Positions 12,481 through 17,474 of a stretch of 17,474 nt of DNA are shown one piece after another. Location: positions 1 through 17,474 of the forward strand of contig DDQZ01000104.1 of assembly GCA_002343505.1 (NCBI GenBank). The letters run 5' to 3'. The translations under genes were made by a program, and so were the position numbers. How positions within the stretch are numbered: position 1 is the stretch's first letter; each line of letters starts with the position of its first letter. The notes below the pieces were generated by a model. The model did not search any database, was not told the origin of the DNA, and saw only the letters and a list, made by a program, of their open reading frames with translations. This stretch comes from Verrucomicrobiaceae bacterium UBA2429 (GTDB taxonomy: Bacteria > Verrucomicrobiota > Verrucomicrobiia > Verrucomicrobiales > Verrucomicrobiaceae).

Positions 12481-13374
12481 ATGGCTTTGATCATTAACGG
12501 CGAAAGAGTGGACGATGAAATCATCGAGTCCGAGTTCAACCAGGTGAAGGGGCACTACGAGCGCATGCTCCAGGTCTCCTGCTGCGAGCGCGACGCCGAG
12601 TTCCGCGCCACCGCCAAGGACAACGTCGTCTCCCGCGCGCTGCTCAACCAGGAGGCGGCAAAGCGCTTCCCGGATGTCTCCGAGGAGGACGTGACCGCGC
12701 GCCTGGAAAAACTCATCGAGCAGGCGGGAGGCGAGACGCGCTTTTACATGAGCATCGGCATGCACGTCAAAAACGAGGCGCTGGTGCGGCAGAACGTGGC
12801 AGGCGGCGTGCGCCTGGACAAAATGATGGCCGAAATTTACGGCCCGGACCCGGACATCGGCGGGGACGAGCTGCGCGCCTATTATGACGCCCACACAGAC
12901 CAGTTCATGAGCGAGGAGCTGATCCACGCCGCGCACATCACCAAAAGCATGCAGGGCGCGCAAAGCCGGGCCGAGGTTTACGAGACCCTGCGCGGCCTGC
13001 GCAGGGAGCTGCAGGCGGGGGCGGACTTCATGGAACTCGCGGAGAAGCACCGCGCCGGCGACCAGCAGCAGATAGACCTCGGCTGGTTCAAGCGCGGCGA
13101 GTTCATGGAGGAGTTCGAGGCCATCGCCTTCTCCATGAACCCCGGCGAGATCAGCCCCGTCTTTGTCACCCAGCTCGGCTTCCACATCTGCACCGTGCTG
13201 GAGCGCAAGGCCGCCGAGCCCCTGCCCTTCCCCGCCGTCAAAGACGCCGTCCGCGAGCGCGTGCTGGAGACGCGCAAGGACCTGCTGTTCCACGAGTTCA
13301 TCGAGGGCCTCAAAGCCGCCGCCACCGTCGAGGACACCGACCCGGACGGGTCGGACTGCGGCTGCGCGCATTGA
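12481..13374 (+). CDS. Parvulin-type peptidyl-prolyl cis-trans isomerase
   Basis: This 297-residue protein has a SurA/NifM-like N-terminal chaperone part (residues 1-140) and a PpiC rotamase domain (about 145-245). Family marks are HAAHITKSM opening the domain, then ADFMELAEKHR, IDLGWFKRGEFMEEFEAIAFSMNPGEIS and VFVTQLGFHICTVLER. Parvulins speed proline isomerisation in folding proteins. There is no signal peptide or lipobox, so it appears cytoplasmic, unlike SurA, PrsA or PpiD. Two features are odd: an adjacent Cys pair (C34-C35) in the N-terminal helical part, and a C-terminal DCGCAH that looks like a metal-binding tail, as seen in some other prolyl isomerases such as SlyD. The start is the first ATG after the terminator, and there is no clear Shine-Dalgarno. 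The stop is 6 bp from the convergent lutC stop. Confidence 0.85.
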   Translation: MALIINGERVDDEIIESEFNQVKGHYERMLQVSCCERDAEFRATAKDNVVSRALLNQEAAKRFPDVSEEDVTARLEKLIEQAGGETRFYMSIGMHVKNEALVRQNVAGGVRLDKMMAEIYGPDPDIGGDELRAYYDAHTDQFMSEELIHAAHITKSMQGAQSRAEVYETLRGLRRELQAGADFMELAEKHRAGDQQQIDLGWFKRGEFMEEFEAIAFSMNPGEISPVFVTQLGFHICTVLERKAAEPLPFPAVKDAVRERVLETRKDLLFHEFIEGLKAAATVEDTDPDGSDCGCAH

Positions 13375-13380
13375 CGCCGC

Positions 13381-13953
13381 TCAATCCAGCAGCCACACCG
13401 TGCAACTGCGCGCCCCGTGCGCGCCGATGACGAGGCACTGCTCGATGTCCGCGGTCTTCGACGGTCCGGCGATGAAGACGCCGAAGCCCGTGTCCGGCGC
13501 GCCGAGCCGGGCATACGCATCATGCATCGAGGCCACCAGCTCGCGCGCGGGCAGCACCAGCACGAGATGCTGCGCGATGAATGGCAGCACGCGGTGCGGT
13601 CCCAGCGCGCCCTCATCCAGCCACACCGCGCCGTTCTCGCACACGCCGAAGCGGCCCGGCACCACGGCGGTGTCCACCCCGCGCAAATCATGCGGATCGC
13701 TGACCGCGAACGGATCGAGCGTGCCGGGCAGCCCCGGCACCGTGGAGGCAATGACCTGCCCGGCGGGCAAAGCGGCGGCGATCTCCCCCGGCGACGCCGC
13801 GCGCCGGCACTCCGCGCCGATGAGCGCCAGCGTGGCGGCAAACGCCTCCGCCGAAGCCTCGCGCGCCATGCCGCGCAGCTCCGCCATGTCCGGCATGGGC
13901 AGGGCTTCGGGTTGCGCGGCGCGCACGGCCTGGAGGATGCGGTCGCGGCTCAT
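13381..13953 (-). CDS. lutC: Lactate utilisation protein LutC (LUD domain)
   Basis: This 190-residue protein is the third component of the LutABC complex that oxidises L-lactate to pyruvate. The LUD-domain features are readable: TVPGLPGTLDPFAV, DTAVVPGRFGVCENGAVWLDE, HLVLVLPARELVASMHDAY and FGVFIAGPSKTADIEQCLVIGAHGARS, followed by a short end (CTVWLLD). The IAGPSKTADIE stretch is highly characteristic. It is somewhat shorter than Bacillus LutC, mainly at the N-terminus, which here is a short helix (MSRDRILQAVRAAQ). The ATG overlaps the lutB stop as ATGA, so translation is probably coupled. This is the last gene of the SDR-lutA-lutB-lutC set and is convergent with the prolyl isomerase gene. 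Confidence 0.88.
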   Translation of the reverse strand: MSRDRILQAVRAAQPEALPMPDMAELRGMAREASAEAFAATLALIGAECRRAASPGEIAAALPAGQVIASTVPGLPGTLDPFAVSDPHDLRGVDTAVVPGRFGVCENGAVWLDEGALGPHRVLPFIAQHLVLVLPARELVASMHDAYARLGAPDTGFGVFIAGPSKTADIEQCLVIGAHGARSCTVWLLD

Positions 13954-15299
13954 GGTTTGGATTTGTCCCGAAGGCTTTGGTGAAAGGTGCGCGCGGGCGG
14001 CGGCGGCAGGTCGCGGTGGCGCGTCCAGGGATCGAGGCGCAGCAGGTTCGCCAGCGGCCCGGCCAGCCGCATCAGCGCGCCGCCCAGGCGGTAGAGCGCG
14101 GGCCGGCGCAGCACGAAGGCGGTGAGGCGCATGAGCAGCGGCTTCGCGCGCCCTGAGCCCCCCGCTGCCACCACCTCCTGCCGCCATTTCAGGAGCTGCG
14201 CGTGGATGTCTATCTTCACCGGGCACACGGCGGTGCAGGAGCCGCACAGAGTGGAGGCAAAGGGCATGTCACTGTGCGCTTTTTTGTCCACGTTCGGAGC
14301 CAGGATGCTGCCGATCGGCCCCGAGATGAGCCAGCTGTAACTGTGCCCGCCGCTGCGCCGGTAGACCGGGCAGGTGTTGAAGCAGGCCGCGCAGCGGATG
14401 CAGGCCAGGCTCTTGCGGAAATCCGCGCGCGCGAGCTGGCGGCTGCGGCCGTTGTCCACCAGCACGAGGTGCGTCTCCCGGCCCGGACGCGGCTTGAGGA
14501 AGTGGGAGCTGAACACCGTGCTCGGCTGCCCCGTGGCGCTGCGCGCCAGCAGCCGCAGGAAGACGCCCAGGTGCTCCGCCTTCGGGATCAGCTTCTCGAT
14601 GCCCATGCACGCGATGTGGACCGGCGCCAGGTGCGCTCCCATGTCGGCATTCCCCTCGTTCGTGCAGACGACAAAGCCGCCCGTCTCCGCGATGGCGAAG
14701 TTCACCCCCGTGAGCGCCGCCTGCGCGCCGAGGAAATGCCCGCGCAGATGCTGGCGCGCGGCCTCCGCCAGCTCCTGCGCGTCCTCCATGCCCGCCGGCG
14801 TGCCCAGATGCTCGTGGAAGACCGCGCCCACCTCCGCCCGCTTCAGATGAATGGCCGGCATCACGATGTGGCTCGGCGGCTCGTTTTTGAACTGCACGAT
14901 GCGCTCGCCCAGGTCCGTGTCCACCACCTCGATGCCGCGCGCCTCCAGATAGGGATTCAGATGGCACTCCTCGGTGAGCATGGACTTGCTCTTCACCATG
15001 CGCGTGACGCCGCGCGCGGCCAGGATGCCGTGGACGATGCGGTTGTGCTCCTCCGCGTCCGCCGCCCAGTGCACCCGCACCCCGTTGGCCTCCGCCCGCG
15101 CGCTGAACTCCTCCAGGTACTCCGCCAGCCGTGAAAGCGTGTGCTCCTTGATCCGCGAGGCCGCCTCGCGCAACTGCTCCCACTCCGGCACCCGCGCCGC
15201 CATCCGGTCGCGCTTCACCCGCACCATCCACAGCGTCTGGTCATGCCACGCCGCGCGCGCGGGATCGCTCAGAAACTCTCGTGCGGCGGCGGGGTGCAT
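13950..15299 (-). CDS. lutB: Lactate utilisation iron-sulfur protein LutB
   Basis: This 449-residue protein is the Fe-S core of the LutABC lactate-oxidising complex. An N-terminal LUD-like domain (HNRIVHGILAARG, VKSKSMLTEECHLNPYLE, GVNFAIAETGGFVV and CTNEGNAD) precedes the ferredoxin-like part. That part has CIRCAACFNTCP (about residues 300-311) and CGSCTAVCP (about 352-359): seven cysteines in the CxxCxxCxxxCP plus CxxCxxxCP pattern. GHSYSWLISGPIGSILAP between them is typical of LutB/YkgF. The ATG at 15299 is used here; a TTG at 15323 would add 8 residues and is possible, because the upstream stop belongs to lutA only 10 bp further on. The gene overlaps lutC by ATGA. Electrons are probably passed to the quinone pool or another carrier; this is not shown by the sequence. 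Confidence 0.9.
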   Translation of the reverse strand: MHPAAAREFLSDPARAAWHDQTLWMVRVKRDRMAARVPEWEQLREAASRIKEHTLSRLAEYLEEFSARAEANGVRVHWAADAEEHNRIVHGILAARGVTRMVKSKSMLTEECHLNPYLEARGIEVVDTDLGERIVQFKNEPPSHIVMPAIHLKRAEVGAVFHEHLGTPAGMEDAQELAEAARQHLRGHFLGAQAALTGVNFAIAETGGFVVCTNEGNADMGAHLAPVHIACMGIEKLIPKAEHLGVFLRLLARSATGQPSTVFSSHFLKPRPGRETHLVLVDNGRSRQLARADFRKSLACIRCAACFNTCPVYRRSGGHSYSWLISGPIGSILAPNVDKKAHSDMPFASTLCGSCTAVCPVKIDIHAQLLKWRQEVVAAGGSGRAKPLLMRLTAFVLRRPALYRLGGALMRLAGPLANLLRLDPWTRHRDLPPPPARTFHQSLRDKSKP

Positions 15300-15332
15300 G
15301 GCGGCGGGGATCTTGTTTTGCAAATGCCGCGC

Positions 15333-16055
15333 TCACACTTCCCCGGCCAGGATTTCGGCGATGTGCAGCACCTTGATTTGAGGATGCGAGCGCGCCGCCA
15401 GCCCGCCCAGATGCATCAGGCAGGACATGTCCGTGCTGGTGATGAACTCCGCCCCATGCCCCGCGTGGTCCGCCACGCGGTCGCGCCCCATCGCCGCCGA
15501 GACATCGCTCTCAAAAACCGCGAAACTGCCGCCGAACCCGCAGCACTCGTCGGGCCGGTCCAGCTCCACCAGCTCCAGCCCGCGCACCCTTTTCAGCAGC
15601 CGCTCCGGCTTGGAAAAATGCGGCTCCATGCGCTCGCTCGGCCTGCCCAGGCCCAGCCCGCGCAGGCCGTGGCAGCCCTGGTGCAGGCCCACGCGGTGCG
15701 GAAAGGCCGCGTCAAACGCCTCCACCCGCTCCACATCGTGCAGGAACTCGCACAGCTCGTGCGCGTGATGCGCCAGCGGATGACCGCGCGCCTCCAGCCC
15801 CTCCTTCAAATGCAGCAGGCACGAGGCCGAGGGCGAGACCACGCGCTCATAGCCCGCGTAGCGCCGCGCGAAGGCGTCCACAAAATCCTCCCCCAGCGCC
15901 GCATGGCCGGAGTTCGACATCGGCTGGCCGCAGCAGGCCGGCGTGTCCGGGCACTCCACCTCGTGCCCCAGCCGCTCCAGCAGCCGCAGAGTGGCATGGG
16001 CGGCCCGCGGGTAGAGCTGGTCCATGTAGCAGGGGATGAAAAGGCCGAGGCGCAT
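15333..16055 (-). CDS. lutA: Lactate utilisation protein LutA (CCG domain)
   Basis: This 240-residue protein is the CCG-type (heterodisulfide-reductase-like) component of LutABC. It carries both Cys-rich motifs: ACCGQPMSN (Cys 41-42) and ECCGFGGSF (Cys 171-172). Further conserved cysteines are in FIPCYMDQ, SASCLLH, HQGCHG and TDMSCLMH. These coordinate an Fe-S cofactor in related subunits. It begins 20 bp after the SDR stop, with AGGAAAGG about 11 bp before the ATG, and ends 10 bp before the possible lutB TTG start, so co-transcription with lutB and lutC is almost certain. The gene order A-B-C is the common one. Loss of function would be expected to prevent growth on L-lactate by this route; other lactate dehydrogenases may exist elsewhere. 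Confidence 0.9.
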   Translation of the reverse strand: MRLGLFIPCYMDQLYPRAAHATLRLLERLGHEVECPDTPACCGQPMSNSGHAALGEDFVDAFARRYAGYERVVSPSASCLLHLKEGLEARGHPLAHHAHELCEFLHDVERVEAFDAAFPHRVGLHQGCHGLRGLGLGRPSERMEPHFSKPERLLKRVRGLELVELDRPDECCGFGGSFAVFESDVSAAMGRDRVADHAGHGAEFITSTDMSCLMHLGGLAARSHPQIKVLHIAEILAGEV

Positions 16056-16075
16056 GACGGGCGGGCCTTTCCTGC

Positions 16076-16852
16076 TCAGATCGTCATCGAGCTGTAACCG
16101 CCGTCCACCACCATCTCATGGCCGGTGACGAACGACCCCGCGCCCGCCGCCAGCAGCAGCGCCGCGCCGGCCAGCTCCGAGGCGCTGCCAAAGCGGTTCA
16201 TCGGCGTGTGGCCCATGATCTTCGCCACGCGGTCCGGCGTCAGCACCTTCTTGTTCTGCTCGGCTGGGAAAAAGCCCGGCACCAGCGTGTTCACCCGGAT
16301 GCCCTGCGGCGCCCACTCGCGCGCCAGGTTCTTGCTCAGGTTGTGCACCGCGCCCTTCGACATCGAGTAAGTGAAGACACGGCTCAGCGGCAGCAGGCCG
16401 GACATCGAGCCGAGATTGATGATCGAGGCCTCCACCTTCTGCTCGGTGAAGTATTTGCCGAAAACCTGGCACGCCAGAAACACCGCCTTCGTGTTGATGC
16501 CCATGATCCGGTCATACTCCTCCTCGCTGATGTCGAGGAAAGGCGTCGCCGAGTTCACCCCCGCGCCGTTGACCAGGATCTGGCAGCCCCCGGAGCGCTC
16601 GATCACCTGGTCCAGCAAAAGCTGAAGGTCCGCCTTCCGCGAGGCGTCCGCGCCCACGAAGTAGCCCGTGCCGCCCGCCGCGTGGATCGTCTCCAGCCGC
16701 TTCTCGGCCTTGGCGGGGTCCCGCCCCACCAGCACCACCTCCGCGCCCGCGCTGGCGTAGCCTTCAGCGATCGCGCCGCATAGTTCGCCAGTGCCGCCGA
16801 TCACCACGGCGGTCCGGCCCTGCAAAGAAAAGAGTTCGAAGATCGAGGACAT
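16076..16852 (-). CDS. SDR-family dehydrogenase, mannonate-oxidoreductase-like
   Basis: This 258-residue short-chain dehydrogenase has a complete SDR core: a Rossmann fold with [21 protein letters not shown] near residues 15-35, [18 protein letters not shown] with the catalytic Ser, and the active-site pair YSMSK followed by [26 protein letters not shown] substrate loop ([19 protein letters not shown]) and the C-terminal [10 protein letters not shown] follow. The glycine motif has GGTGELCG where most SDRs have TGxxxGIG; I associate this LCG variant with D-mannonate/fructuronate oxidoreductase-like SDRs, but that rests on memory and needs alignment. It probably oxidises or reduces a sugar acid. 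The ATG at 16852 begins the conserved [12 protein letters not shown] start. It lies 20 bp upstream of lutA, so it probably shares the lut transcript. An unresolved AT-rich stretch (16950-17003) separates it from the divergent transpeptidase. Confidence 0.85.
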   Translation of the reverse strand: MSSIFELFSLQGRTAVVIGGTGELCGAIAEGYASAGAEVVLVGRDPAKAEKRLETIHAAGGTGYFVGADASRKADLQLLLDQVIERSGGCQILVNGAGVNSATPFLDISEEEYDRIMGINTKAVFLACQVFGKYFTEQKVEASIINLGSMSGLLPLSRVFTYSMSKGAVHNLSKNLAREWAPQGIRVNTLVPGFFPAEQNKKVLTPDRVAKIMGHTPMNRFGSASELAGAALLLAAGAGSFVTGHEMVVDGGYSSMTI

Positions 16853-17003
16853 GAGAGCGCATAGAAAGCAAGAGATGCGCCCCTGTCGAATGAAGAACAC
16901 GCCATGCGCCGCCGTCCGCAATTCTCACCGGTTGAAATCCCCCGCCGCGAATGTTCTTTTGGAGATTGCGATTTACTTAGCTTTTGTTAACTTTCACAGT
17001 GCA

Positions 17004-17474
17004 ATGACTCTCTCCGCACTTCCGCCCCCCAAGCCCGCGCGCCGTTTCGCCGCCGCCTCCCTGCCCATGCTCGCGGCCGGCCTCCTGCTCAGCGGCTGCG
17101 TCTCCAAGCCCAAGTCCGAGGTCGTCGTCAGCGTCAAGGATCAAAAAATGGGCATCTATGACCAGGGCAGGCTCAAGAAGCAGTTCGTCATCTCCACCTC
17201 CAAGTTCGGCGTCGGCGACCAGCCCAACAGCTACCGCACCCCCCTCGGCAAGCATGAGGTCATCGCCAAAATCGGCCACGGCCTGCCCACCGGCGCCGTG
17301 CTCAAGAGCCGGCATTGGAATGGCGAGGTGCTCAAGCCCAACGCCCCCGGCCGCGACCCCATCGTCTCCCGCATCCTCTGGCTGCGCGGCCTGGAGAAAG
17401 ACAACCGCAACGCCATGCGCCGCTACATCTACATCCACGGCAGACCCGATACGGCGCCGATGGGCCGGCCCGGA
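17004..17474 (+). CDS. Lipoprotein L,D-transpeptidase, YkuD domain, partial
   Basis: The window contains the first 157 codons; the gene runs off the right edge. An N-terminal signal with a basic region (PKPARRF) and hydrophobic stretch leads to the lipobox LLSGC, so Cys32 is probably lipidated and the protein membrane-anchored. The YkuD domain follows: ISTSKFGVG, RTPLGKH, RILWLRGLEK and RYIYIHG, then MGRPG at the edge. The catalytic SHGC motif should come next but is outside the window. The domain is clearly paralogous to the L,D-transpeptidase at 1830-2294, sharing STSKFG[IV]G, RTPLG, RIL-LxGLEK and RRYIYIHG/QRYIYIHG at matching spacing. The other protein lacks a signal peptide, so the two may work in different places. 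The gene is divergent from the SDR gene. Confidence 0.85.
   Translation, partial: MTLSALPPPKPARRFAAASLPMLAAGLLLSGCVSKPKSEVVVSVKDQKMGIYDQGRLKKQFVISTSKFGVGDQPNSYRTPLGKHEVIAKIGHGLPTGAVLKSRHWNGEVLKPNAPGRDPIVSRILWLRGLEKDNRNAMRRYIYIHGRPDTAPMGRPG

Noticed and set aside
11200..13371. A 723-codon open frame on the minus strand
   Set aside because: It lies antisense to the unknown protein, the HMA protein and the prolyl isomerase, all of which have clear domain or signal features. Its translation is low in complexity with no motif. It is a by-product of high GC at third codon positions.
14202..15134. Long open frames on both strands within the lutB region
   Set aside because: LutB with its ferredoxin cysteines explains the region. 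The others are arginine/alanine-rich shadows.
16853..17003. A promoter in the AT-rich stretch between the SDR and the second transpeptidase
   Set aside because: A promoter must be here, but the best hexamer pairs (such as TTGCGA with TTAACT, 15-bp spacing) are too poor to call.

Overview
The window is GC-rich, densely coded bacterial DNA. The gene content suggests a Verrucomicrobiota-type (or related PVC) chromosome: a Tricorn-like propeller protein, secreted beta-helix, alpha/alpha-barrel and GH32-like proteins, tandem CCxxC heavy-metal-associated domains, and LutABC. This assignment is inferred from gene content and style, not proven. No rRNA, tRNA, CRISPR array, transposase or phage gene was seen.

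Layout. (1) 1-1688, minus: N-terminal part of a Tricorn-like WD40/PD40 beta-propeller protein that runs off the left edge. (2) 1830-2294, plus: a compact L,D-transpeptidase. (3) 6348 down to 2356, minus: a tightly packed set of a secreted GH32-like propeller protein, a secreted alpha/alpha-barrel protein with a CxxCH motif, a secreted right-handed beta-helix protein and a small unknown protein. (4) 7170-6439, minus: a zeta-toxin-like kinase, divergent from (5) rsuA, 7214-7903, plus. (6) 10584 down to 7933, minus: a probable four-gene operon of a six-helix membrane protein, a small winged-helix regulator overlapping it by ATGA, an IspH/LytB protein and a ferritin-like diiron protein. Three palindromes sharing the core CTTTGT-GAN-ACAAAG lie in front of the first gene (two sites) and of ispH (one site). 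They look like the operators of the encoded regulator. (7) 10681-13374: a possible small gene on the minus strand, then on the plus strand a small membrane protein, a conserved unknown protein, a secreted tandem metal-binding-domain protein with a strong terminator, and a cytoplasmic parvulin-type prolyl isomerase. (8) 16852 down to 13381, minus: an SDR dehydrogenase of the mannonate-oxidoreductase-like type, then lutA, lutB and lutC for lactate oxidation. (9) 17004 to the right edge, plus: a lipoprotein L,D-transpeptidase paralogous to the one in (2).

The regulated operon in (6) is the best candidate for something undescribed. A winged-helix protein and its membrane partner appear to control themselves and an isoprenoid-type Fe-S reductase plus a diiron protein through a shared operator. 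Region (8) is a conventional carbon-use cassette. Region (3) looks like a set of exported proteins acting on carbohydrate or another envelope or environmental substrate; the substrate cannot be read from sequence.
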